A DNA stretch of 64,000 nucleotides from Coriobacteriales bacterium OH1046 (lineage in GTDB: Bacteria > Actinomycetota > Coriobacteriia > Coriobacteriales > Atopobiaceae): assembly GCA_004010535.1 (NCBI GenBank), contig RQYE01000001.1, positions 1 through 64,000 of the forward strand, read 5' to 3'. The translations under genes were made by a program, and so were the position numbers. Positions within the stretch are counted from its first letter, which is position 1. Each line of letters starts with the position of its first letter. The notes beneath the pieces were generated by a model. That model was not told the DNA's origin and ran no database searches. It saw nothing but the letters and a program-made list of their open reading frames with translations. Shown here piece after piece: positions 56,767 through 64,000 of the stretch.

Positions 56767-58029
56767 ATGGGCCATCAGGAGGGTATGATCCTGCGCGGAT
56801 CCCGCGCAGGGGGGATGGCCTCGAGCATGGGCCGTCGGACGAAGCTCACTATCATGTATGCCGCCGTGCAGGGACTCTACTGGATGTGCTACTGCCCGAT
56901 CGTGGGCTATGTGGCGCCCTATCTGCTGGGGCTCGGATACGAGAGCACGCACATCGGCGCCGTCCTCGCCGTCGGCAACATCATCTCGCTCATCGTCCAG
57001 CCGGTGCTCTCGGAACGCGCCGACGCCGATGCGCGCTTCTCGCCGCTGCGTGTGGTGGCGGGCCTCATGGCGGCGATCCTGCTGAGCTCGCTCGTCCAGG
57101 CGGCTTTCATGCCGCAGGGTGCTGCGCTGCTCGCATTATGCACGTTCTCCGCAGTGTGCGTGATCTCCTCGTGCGCGTTCGTAACCTCCATCAAGTTCCA
57201 GCTCGCACCCGACGAGGAGATCGACTTCGGCGTCTGCCGCGCGATCGGATCGCTTTCCTGGGCGCTCGTATCGATTCCCCTCGGCTTTGCCGTCGAGCGG
57301 CTCGGGCCGTGCGTGGTCCCCCTGTTCGCATCGGCAGCCGCAGCGATTCTGCTCGTGCTGCTCTCCTTGTGCGGGAAGCATGCCGAGCGGGAGGGGAGCG
57401 CGGCCCTTGCGCCGAGCCCCGGTGCGTGCGGGGATGCTCGCACATGGGGCGCTTTCGCGCGCGACAACGGCTGGCTTATGGCGCTCCTCATCGGCATAAG
57501 CCTCGTCTACCTGCACCATACGCTTGCCAACAACTTCTCGATACTCCTGGTCGAGCATGTCGGCGGAGACAGCTCGGATATGGGCATCCTGATCGCCCTC
57601 GCCGCCCTATGCGAACTGCCCGCGATGATGCTCTTCTCGCGTATCTCCAAGCGCTTCCGCATCCAGGCGCTCGTGATGATCTCGATCGCCATGTTCGCCG
57701 TGAAGGCGCTTGCCATCTGGATGGCTTCGAGCGTGGGGATGCTCATGGGGGCATTCTCGCTCCAGCTCGTCTCGTTCGCCGTGTTCACGCCCGCGACGGT
57801 CGCCTATGCGCCGCTCGTCACCGAGGAGTGCGACCTCGTGAAAGCCCAGACCGCATTCACGCTGGTCACAACCCTCTCTGCGGTCTTCTCCTCGTTCGTG
57901 GGCGGCGCGCTGTTCCAGGGATTGGGGACGGCGGCCACGTTGGGTGTCGCCGCAGCCGCAGCCGTTGCCGGCTTGGCGGTATCGCTCGTCGCGATCGCCC
58001 GCATCGGGATGCATCGGCCCCTCCCATAG
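56767..58029 (+). CDS. MFS transporter (MFS_1-like, LacY/nucleoside-symporter-like)
   Basis: About 420 aa with 12 membrane segments and the GLGYESTHIGAVLAVGNI segment early on; it fits the MFS_1-like family with a conserved loop at SERADADARF. Start is uncertain: ATG 56767, 56815 and 56827 are all possible; the first was used. It begins 1 bp after the guaB stop, so co-expression is possible. Substrate unknown. Confidence 0.8.
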   Translation: MGHQEGMILRGSRAGGMASSMGRRTKLTIMYAAVQGLYWMCYCPIVGYVAPYLLGLGYESTHIGAVLAVGNIISLIVQPVLSERADADARFSPLRVVAGLMAAILLSSLVQAAFMPQGAALLALCTFSAVCVISSCAFVTSIKFQLAPDEEIDFGVCRAIGSLSWALVSIPLGFAVERLGPCVVPLFASAAAAILLVLLSLCGKHAEREGSAALAPSPGACGDARTWGAFARDNGWLMALLIGISLVYLHHTLANNFSILLVEHVGGDSSDMGILIALAALCELPAMMLFSRISKRFRIQALVMISIAMFAVKALAIWMASSVGMLMGAFSLQLVSFAVFTPATVAYAPLVTEECDLVKAQTAFTLVTTLSAVFSSFVGGALFQGLGTAATLGVAAAAAVAGLAVSLVAIARIGMHRPLP

Positions 58030-58203
58030 CCCTCCCGGCGGATCGCACCGCTCCATCAAGCGCGCCAAGGCACCGGCGGCATCCGGGGTGCGCGGGAGCA
58101 TCCGCGAAGGCGTTCGCGCCGGTTGCCTTCTCCGGATGCGCCGTTACATTGCGGCCTTCTTTCACCTGCCGTGCTTCTCTATGGCATCGCCATGCCGATT
58201 GGC

Positions 58204-58222
58204 TACAATTACGAACGTTCGT
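58204..58222 (+). promoter_or_regulatory. -10 box and palindrome ahead of leuS
   Basis: TACAAT (58204-58209) is a -10 candidate, and ACGAACGTTCGT (58211-58222) is a perfect 12-bp palindrome overlapping the expected transcription start. The palindrome could be an operator. No good -35 is visible. Confidence 0.35.
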
Positions 58223-58248
58223 GAAAGGGGAGTGTCGAAGGGATTTCC

Positions 58249-60801
58249 ATGGCTGACGAGAAGACCATCCCGGCATACGACGCCGAGGCGATAGAGACCA
58301 AATGGCAGAGGATCTGGGAGAGCGAGGATACCTTCAAAGCGCGCGACGACTCCGCGCGTCCCAAGAAATACGTCCTCGAGATGTTTCCCTATCCCTCGGG
58401 CGACCTCCACATGGGCCACGCCCGCAATTACACCATCGGCGACGCCATGGCGCGGCAAGCCCGTATGCGCGGCTTCGAGGTCCTGCACCCCATGGGCTTC
58501 GACGCCTTCGGTCTGCCAGCCGAGAATGCCGCTATCAAGCACGGCGTCCCAGCCGGCGCGTGGACGTACGCCAATATGGATACCGCCATCAAGACCATGA
58601 AGCGCATGGGGTTCTCCTATGACTACGATCGTCTCGTGCGCACCTGCGACCCCGAGTACTACATGTGGGGCCAGTGGGCCTTCCTCAAGATGTGGGAGAA
58701 GGGCCTCGCGTATCGCGCCACCTCGCCCGTGAACTGGTGCCCCAGCTGCAACACGGTGCTCGCCAACGAGCAGGTCGTCGACGGCAGGTGCTGGCGCTGC
58801 GGCTCCGTGCCCGAGAAGCGCGAGCTCTCGCAGTGGTACCTCAAGATCACCGATTATGCCCAGGAGCTGCTCGATGGTATCGATGCGCTCGATGGCTGGC
58901 CCGAGCGCGTGAAGGCCATGCAGCGCAACTGGATCGGCCGCTCCGAGGGCGCCGAGATCGATTTCGCCTTGGCGGACGAGGATGGCGTCACGCCCACCGA
59001 CCGCCTGATCACCGTCTTCACCACGCGTCCCGATACTATCTACGGTACGACGTTCTTCCTGCTGCCCCCCGAGAGCGCGCTTGCCGCAGAGCTCGTTGCC
59101 GGCACTCCTGCCGAATCTGCCTACCTCGAGCTCAAAAGGTCGGTGGAACAGGTCTCCTCGGTCGATCGCCAGGGTTCCGGGCGCGAGAAGCACGGCGTCT
59201 TCACCGGCCGTTACGTCATCAACCCGCTTACGGGCAGGCCGCTGCCCATCTGGGTGGCCGACTACATCCTGCTCGACTACGGCACCGGCGCCGTCATGGG
59301 CGTCCCCTGCGGCGACCAGCGCGATTTCGAGTTCGCCCGCACCTTTGGCCTGCCTATCCCGCCGATCATCGCGCAGAGGGACGACCCGCTCTACGAGCAG
59401 CTCAAAGATGTGCAGGACATGGTCGTGGCGGAGGTCGATTGGGATCATGCCATGGATGCCGAGGGTTACCTCATCCAGTCGGGTCCCTTCACCGGCTTGC
59501 TCGGCGGCAAGCATAGCCCCGCCGTCGACGCCATCATCGAGTATCTGAGCGAGCGCGGCCTCGGCCGCAAGACCGTGCAGTTCCGTCTGCGTGACTGGCT
59601 CATCAGCCGCCAGCGCTACTGGGGAAACCCCATCCCCATGATTCACTGCGATTGCTGTGGCGACGTGCCCGTGCCCTATGACCAGCTGCCCGTGCTCCTG
59701 CCCGAGGCCCTCGATCTCGGTGCCGGGGAGACGCTGGCCGAGTACGCGCCGTTCTACGAGACGACCTGTCCCGCCTGCGGCAGGCCCGCCAGGCGCATCA
59801 CCGATACCATGGACACCTTCACCTGCTCGAGCTGGTACTACCTGCGCTATTGCGACCCGCGCAATGACGAGCTGCCCTTCTCGAAGGACGCCGCCGACCG
59901 TTGGATGCCGGTGGACAACTACATCGGCGGCATCGAGCACGCCATTCTCCATCTGCTCTATTCGCGCTTCTGGACCAAGGTCATGCGCGATCTGGGTATG
60001 ATCGATTGCGATGAGCCCTTCGAGAATCTACTCTGCCAGGGTATGGTCAAGGACGCCAACGGCGGCACCATGTCCAAGTCCCGTGGCAACGTCGTGCCGC
60101 CGTCGAGTGTCATCGAGCCTTACGGTGCCGATACCATGCGCCTCGCCATCCTCTTCATCGCCCCCACCGAGAAGGATTTCAACTGGGATGAGGAGGCTGT
60201 GGCGGGCGCCAACCGCTTCATCAAGCGCGCGTGGCGCACCGTATGGGGTCTTGCCGGCAGCGCGGATGGCGCGCGCGAGCTCGACGTGCCGTCGCTCGAT
60301 GCGGTATCGGCGGAGCTGTGGCGCCGCCTCAACGAGCTGGGCCTCAAGTGCACGGCCGACTTCGATCGCGGCCAGTTCAACACCGCCATCTCCGCCGTCA
60401 TGGAACTCGTGAACGACGCGAGCAAGTACGTGCAGGATGTCCCCGCCGAGCGGCGCGATGGTGCCCTCTGCGCCCGCGTCGCCCACGATATCGTGGCCAT
60501 GCTCAGCCCCATCTGCCCGCACTGGGGCGAGGAGCTCTTCCACGAGGCGCTCGGTGCCACCGCCTCGCTCTACGACGAGCCGTGGCCCGCGTTCGATGCC
60601 GAGCAGGCCAAGAGCTCCATGGTGGAGATCGTCGTCCAGATCAAGGGCAAGGTGCGCGGCCGTGCGATGGTCGCGGTCGACGCCACGGACGGCGAGCTCG
60701 AGGAGGCTGCCAAGGCCGCCGTCGCAGCCCAGCTCGTCGGCAAGGACATCAAGAAGATCATCACCGTTCCCGGCCGTCTGGTGAACATCGTCGCCGTGTA
60801 G
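58249..60801 (+). CDS. leuS: Leucyl-tRNA synthetase
   Basis: 850 aa, class I, bacterial type. The HIGH motif is HMGHARNYT, the KMSKS motif is GTMSKSRGN, and the editing domain includes [13 protein letters not shown] Zn ribbon ([17 protein letters not shown]) lies in the N-terminal part. ATG 58249 follows GAAGGG. I found no T-box in the 219-bp upstream gap. A terminator lies at 60848-60880. Confidence 0.97.
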   Translation: MADEKTIPAYDAEAIETKWQRIWESEDTFKARDDSARPKKYVLEMFPYPSGDLHMGHARNYTIGDAMARQARMRGFEVLHPMGFDAFGLPAENAAIKHGVPAGAWTYANMDTAIKTMKRMGFSYDYDRLVRTCDPEYYMWGQWAFLKMWEKGLAYRATSPVNWCPSCNTVLANEQVVDGRCWRCGSVPEKRELSQWYLKITDYAQELLDGIDALDGWPERVKAMQRNWIGRSEGAEIDFALADEDGVTPTDRLITVFTTRPDTIYGTTFFLLPPESALAAELVAGTPAESAYLELKRSVEQVSSVDRQGSGREKHGVFTGRYVINPLTGRPLPIWVADYILLDYGTGAVMGVPCGDQRDFEFARTFGLPIPPIIAQRDDPLYEQLKDVQDMVVAEVDWDHAMDAEGYLIQSGPFTGLLGGKHSPAVDAIIEYLSERGLGRKTVQFRLRDWLISRQRYWGNPIPMIHCDCCGDVPVPYDQLPVLLPEALDLGAGETLAEYAPFYETTCPACGRPARRITDTMDTFTCSSWYYLRYCDPRNDELPFSKDAADRWMPVDNYIGGIEHAILHLLYSRFWTKVMRDLGMIDCDEPFENLLCQGMVKDANGGTMSKSRGNVVPPSSVIEPYGADTMRLAILFIAPTEKDFNWDEEAVAGANRFIKRAWRTVWGLAGSADGARELDVPSLDAVSAELWRRLNELGLKCTADFDRGQFNTAISAVMELVNDASKYVQDVPAERRDGALCARVAHDIVAMLSPICPHWGEELFHEALGATASLYDEPWPAFDAEQAKSSMVEIVVQIKGKVRGRAMVAVDATDGELEEAAKAAVAAQLVGKDIKKIITVPGRLVNIVAV

Positions 60802-60847
60802 GATGGAGCGTAGCCTGCCTTTCCCATTGCGATTGCAGACGTATCCT

Positions 60848-60880
60848 GAGGCCCCTGCGTGCAAGGGGCCTCGCTGCTTT
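60848..60880 (+). terminator. Terminator of leuS
   Basis: GAGGCCCCT and AGGGGCCTC form a perfect 9-bp stem around GCGTGCA, followed by GCTGCTTT. It begins 47 nt after leuS. Confidence 0.8.
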
Positions 60881-60924
60881 CAAAGCCTCATCTGCATCGC
60901 GCCTCGTGGGCCTGATCGGGACCT

Positions 60925-61072
60925 CAAGTTTGTGCCCCATCGCGTCCCGTCTTGCGAAAAGTACAAACTCGACCATCCTTTCTGCCTCGTCCGCCCAGTT
61001 GGGGTGGGGGACGGGCATGTCGAGTTTGTACTTAGCGCTCCGCAGAATACAAACTCGACATGCCCGTCCCCC
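60925..61072. repeat. Tandem palindromes ahead of the REP-type transposase
   Basis: The second palindrome has perfect 25-bp arms: GGGGGACGGGCATGTCGAGT through 61030, and its complement 61048-61072, around 17 nt. A looser first palindrome pairs CAAGTTTGT (60925-60933) with ACAAACTCG (60963-60971). The shared core is TACAAACTCGA. Two inverted palindromes next to a REP-type transposase match the BIME layout. Confidence 0.85.
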
Positions 61073-61081
61073 GTCCGCTCG

Positions 61082-61705
61082 GTGAGCGTTCCTTATGTCA
61101 AGGCCCCTCGCAAGGACAGTGCGTCTGGCTATTACCATATCGTTCTAAAAGGAGCTGGCGGACAGCTGTTATTCGGATCCGGAGCCGATTACCGTGCGTT
61201 CGTCTTCCTCCTCGGGAAGCACTGGCTCGAGACGGGCATCGTGGTGCTGGCCTATCGCCTCATGAGCAATCATATCCACATGCTCCTTCTCGATGCGAAT
61301 CAGGTGCTCGCCACATTCATGTGCAAGTCGGGGACGACGTTTGCCATGCGCCACAACAACACGACCGGACGCACAGGCCCCGTTTTCCACAACAGGTATT
61401 GGAGCGTGCCGATCGTGTTCTTTGGGATGCTCGACGGGGTCGAAGGATTCGCCGAGTTCATGGCCTTGCCGAACACTGCATACGATCCCATGCCCGCGAG
61501 CGGATCGAAGCTGACGGATGGGGCCGCTGCGGAGATGATGCGCGCTGTGCTTGGGAAACGGGGCAATTCGTTGAAAGGCGTCCCCAAAGCGGCTCGCGAC
61601 GAGACTCTCAAGGAGCTCCGTGATGCGGGTATCAGCGCAACTCAAGCATCGCGTTTGACGGGTATCGGAAGATCGGCGATTTCACGTGCTTTCGCGACCG
61701 GCTGA
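61082..61705 (+). CDS. REP-associated (RAYT/Y1) transposase-like protein
   Basis: 207 aa from GTG 61082, directly after the palindrome; there is no clear ribosome site. The HUH histidines are in YRLMSNHIHMLLL (H64, H66). After HNRYWSVPI, the helix usually written YIhlNPvrA reads FMALPNTA here, so the catalytic Tyr position may be Phe and the enzyme may be inactive or divergent. The C-terminal HTH ATQASRLTGIGRSAISRA is typical of RAYTs. Likely a vertically kept, domesticated element. Confidence 0.72.
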   Translation: MSVPYVKAPRKDSASGYYHIVLKGAGGQLLFGSGADYRAFVFLLGKHWLETGIVVLAYRLMSNHIHMLLLDANQVLATFMCKSGTTFAMRHNNTTGRTGPVFHNRYWSVPIVFFGMLDGVEGFAEFMALPNTAYDPMPASGSKLTDGAAAEMMRAVLGKRGNSLKGVPKAARDETLKELRDAGISATQASRLTGIGRSAISRAFATG

Positions 61706-61737
61706 TGCACAGAGAGGACCGTCCCCGCGTGCAGCGC

Positions 61738-63000
61738 TCAACCGATGCTCCTCCACTTGTGCGCCAAGGCGAACCACGCCGCTGCGGTGGCGAGCACAAG
61801 GCACGAGATGCCGATGGCGAACATGAGGGAGAAGCCATCCGGCATATCGACGACGATGCCCCAGAGCACCGAGGCGAAGACCGATACCACGGCCCCTCCC
61901 ATCGATATGCGCGCATAGATGGAATTATAATCGCGTGAGCCGAAGACCGCGCGGGGAAGCAGCGGATTGGCGACGCCGGCCGAGGCGTAGCCCGCACCGA
62001 AGAGGAAGGCGCCTGCGAAGAGCAGAGCGGAAGATGAGGGGAAGCGCCACATGACGAGCATGCCCATCGCACCGAAGGCGCATCCCAGCCCCGTGCCCAG
62101 CTTTATCGAGCGATCGCAGACGGTTCCGAGGAAGAGCATGCCGAGCGTCTGACCCAGAAGGGCCATTGACGCCACGGTGCCCGTGAGCGCTGCAATCTGG
62201 GGTGCGCTTCGGGCGAACGACTGCGTGTAGCTGGGAATGAACTGCATGATGGTATTCGCCGCCATGACGATGCCGTTGAAGGCGACAAGTTCCCAGAACG
62301 ATGTGCAGCGTGCAGCCTCGGAAAGCGTCGCGCCCCCTCCGACGTCGCGTCGGGCGGGTCCCTCTTCCTCATCGGCACCCAAGGGCGCAAGGCCGAGGCT
62401 GGCCGGATCGGGCTTCACGACGAGTGCGGCGAGCGGGACCGTGGCGATGAAGACGATGACTGCGACGAGGACGTATGCGCTTCTCCAGCCCTCGGGCGCC
62501 GAGACGATGATCGAATTCAGGATGGGTGAGAACACGATGCCCGAGACGCCCATGAACGAGAACGAGAGGCCGGTGAAGAACGCAGTGCGCACCTCGAACC
62601 AAGCGTTCACGAGTATGGGCACCACGAAGTACAGGTGGGGAATCGCCGAGACGCCCATGAGGGCGCCGCAGAGGTAGAACTGCCAGAGCCTGCTCGAGAG
62701 GGACATCCCGAAGAACGAGGCGGCGAGCGCGGCCGAGCTGATCACGATCACGAAGCGGATATCGAAGCGGTCGACGAACCTTCCCATGATGGGGAGCGCC
62801 ATGAGGATGGCGAGGTTGGAGATGGAGAAATATGCGGTGAACGATGCGGTGGGCACGCCGAGGTAGTCGGCGACCGGGGTGAAGAAGAGACCCGAGCAAC
62901 CATAGAGGAGCCCGAGGGGGATGTTCGTGATGATGATGCAGCAGAGGACGATGATGTAGGCATAGTGCCGCCCAAGGCCCCGGTAGGATCGGCAACGCAT
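61738..63000 (-). CDS. MFS transporter (oxalate/formate antiporter-like, OFA family)
   Basis: 420 aa with 12 membrane segments. The N-terminal YGCSGLFFTPVADYLGVPTA and GRFVDRFDIR motifs match the OFA subfamily of carboxylate exchangers and related carriers. ATG 63000 follows GAGGGA by about 9 nt. It faces the RAYT gene. Substrate unknown; a small organic acid is plausible. Confidence 0.85.
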   Translation of the reverse strand: MRCRSYRGLGRHYAYIIVLCCIIITNIPLGLLYGCSGLFFTPVADYLGVPTASFTAYFSISNLAILMALPIMGRFVDRFDIRFVIVISSAALAASFFGMSLSSRLWQFYLCGALMGVSAIPHLYFVVPILVNAWFEVRTAFFTGLSFSFMGVSGIVFSPILNSIIVSAPEGWRSAYVLVAVIVFIATVPLAALVVKPDPASLGLAPLGADEEEGPARRDVGGGATLSEAARCTSFWELVAFNGIVMAANTIMQFIPSYTQSFARSAPQIAALTGTVASMALLGQTLGMLFLGTVCDRSIKLGTGLGCAFGAMGMLVMWRFPSSSALLFAGAFLFGAGYASAGVANPLLPRAVFGSRDYNSIYARISMGGAVVSVFASVLWGIVVDMPDGFSLMFAIGISCLVLATAAAWFALAHKWRSIG

Positions 63001-63127
63001 CGGATAGGCTCCCTCGAAGACGCGATTACCTTTGTTAAGCTTGTGGATCTGCGGCTTCCTGCCGCTGGGCTTCAAGCATGGCCATGCTAGCACAAAATCG
63101 CAGAACTTATGTGGTCGTTCCGTGTTC

Positions 63128-63155
63128 TTGACCTGCGCAGATAAACTGCTATAGT
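63128..63155 (+). promoter_or_regulatory. Promoter of rimP-nusA
   Basis: TTGACC (63128-63133), a 16-nt spacer and TATAGT (63150-63155) form a near-consensus promoter. The leader to rimP holds GGAGC/GCTCC inverted with a following CCCTTTTT, a possible attenuator near 63192-63226. Confidence 0.75.
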
Positions 63156-63241
63156 AGCTAACGTAATAGGTTTCGTCTCTTCGAGGGTTGTGGAGCGCAC
63201 GTCTGGCTCCGCGCCCTTTTTGTATGGAAGGAGGGGAGGGC

Positions 63242-63742
63242 ATGGCAGAGGATATGCTCCGCGCGCGCCTCATCGCGGCGCTCGAGGAGAAAAGCGCGGA
63301 TCACGGCATCGACATCGTCGACGTCCAGATCGCAGGCGCTTTCAAGCTCCCCGTGCTCGACATCCGCATCGACCATGCGGACGAGGATATGCCTGCGATC
63401 ACGCTCGATGAGATCGCTGCCCAGAACGGCTGGATCGGGGCATGCATCGACGAGATGGACCCGTTTCCCGGCGCATACACTTTGGAAGTCTCGTCGCCCG
63501 GCATGGCAAGGCCGCTGCGCAAAGCGCGCGATTTCGAGCGCTTCGCCGGAAGCACCGTCGTCCTTCGTACGAACGGGTTCTCCGGCCGTCGCACGTACAC
63601 GGGTGCCCTGGAGGGGATCGAGGGCACGACCGTCTCGCTCGCCTGCGACGATGGGGCCTTCTCCTTCGACCTTGCAGATATCAAGAGCTGCACCATCAAA
63701 CCGGTCTACGACTTCTCCGCTGCATCCGATACGCGTGGATAG
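63242..63742 (+). CDS. rimP: Ribosome maturation factor RimP
   Basis: 166 aa, helps 30S assembly. The conserved core has LEVSSPGMARPLRK (family SPGLxRPL). It has the two-domain (alpha-beta, SH3) layout; the C-terminal SH3-like part ends with DLADIKSCTIKPVYDF. ATG 63242 follows AAGGAGGGGAGG. It precedes nusA by 18 bp, the usual rimP-nusA pair. Confidence 0.94.
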   Translation: MAEDMLRARLIAALEEKSADHGIDIVDVQIAGAFKLPVLDIRIDHADEDMPAITLDEIAAQNGWIGACIDEMDPFPGAYTLEVSSPGMARPLRKARDFERFAGSTVVLRTNGFSGRRTYTGALEGIEGTTVSLACDDGAFSFDLADIKSCTIKPVYDFSAASDTRG

Positions 63743-63760
63743 GAAAGGAACACGATACCC

Positions 63761-64000
63761 ATGGCATCCGAAATGATCGAAGCCCTGACGCTGCTCTGCC
63801 AAGAGAAGCATATCGACGAGCTGGTCCTCCTCGACCGCCTCGAGCAGTCGCTCGCGAAGAGCTATGCGGACATCATGCACCTTGATTTCGGCGCACGCGT
63901 GACCATCTCCCGCGAGACGGGCAAGGTCTACGTCTACAAGCTGGTGCCCAAGGAGGAATCCTTCGACGAGGAGACCGGCGAGTACACCGAGTTCGACGAG
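63761..64000 (+). CDS. nusA: Transcription termination/antitermination factor NusA, N-terminal part
   Basis: 80 codons before the window ends. MASEMIEALTLLCQEKHIDE is the NusA N-terminal domain that binds RNA polymerase, and the stretch after it (ARVTISRETGKVYVYKLV) matches too. The S1 and KH domains lie beyond the window. Confidence 0.93.
   Translation, partial: MASEMIEALTLLCQEKHIDELVLLDRLEQSLAKSYADIMHLDFGARVTISRETGKVYVYKLVPKEESFDEETGEYTEFDE

Noticed and set aside
58030-58248. T-box or other riboswitch ahead of leuS
   Set aside because: No specifier loop, T-box sequence or terminator/antiterminator pair was found; only a -10 candidate and a 12-bp palindrome.

Overview
The window is 64 kb of high-GC DNA that is almost entirely ordinary bacterial chromosome. 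Gene order and protein features point to the actinobacterial class Coriobacteriia, in the range of Collinsella and Olsenella. The evidence is the order recG-rsmD-coaD-coiled-coil protein-yceD-rpmF-plsX-acpP-rnc-smc-ftsY-ffh, a class III fructose-1,6-bisphosphatase, zinc-type L28 and L32, tRNA genes with encoded CCA, and frequent GTG/TTG starts. The genus is an inference.

Layout: tRNA-Pro and gdhA; tRNA-Leu, tig, clpP and clpX (0-5.4 kb). A minus-strand block follows with a GT8 glycosyltransferase, a TatD nuclease, TcdA and a CmpB-like membrane protein (5.4-9.4 kb), then valS (9.5-12.2 kb). An accessory stretch (12.2-22.4 kb) holds a gene fragment, a small helical protein, a PucR-type regulator divergent from an unusual three-gene operon (V4R-like protein, GcvT-like folate protein, SDR), a GH32 fructosidase with a LacI-type operator, CorA, and an orphan nuclease-like gene bracketed by two related hairpins. 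A heterodimeric ABC exporter comes next, then a long housekeeping stretch (26.7-41.6 kb) for stress and lipid kinase, DNA repair, rRNA methylation, CoA, lipid synthesis, chromosome condensation and SRP. After that come an L,D-transpeptidase, a SpoU methylase, a lipoprotein, ftsH, fbp and a methyltransferase (41.7-50.1 kb); ileS with a T-box leader, lspA, an RluA-family synthase, guaB, an MFS transporter and leuS (50.4-60.8 kb); a REP-type (RAYT-like) transposase with palindromes; a second MFS transporter; and rimP-nusA, which runs off the end.

The most interesting parts are: (1) the PucR-linked V4R/GcvT/SDR operon, which looks like an uncharacterised folate-dependent C1 or demethylation pathway; (2) the nuclease-like gene flanked by homologous palindromes; (3) three kinds of short mobile-looking palindromic DNA, including perfect 33-bp and 50-bp arm inverted repeats and one half copy that ends a gene fragment; (4) an ileS T-box whose tRNA-binding bulge departs from consensus; and (5) a possible Phe-rich leader peptide overlapping gdhA. 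No prophage, CRISPR array, rRNA operon or conjugative element was seen.
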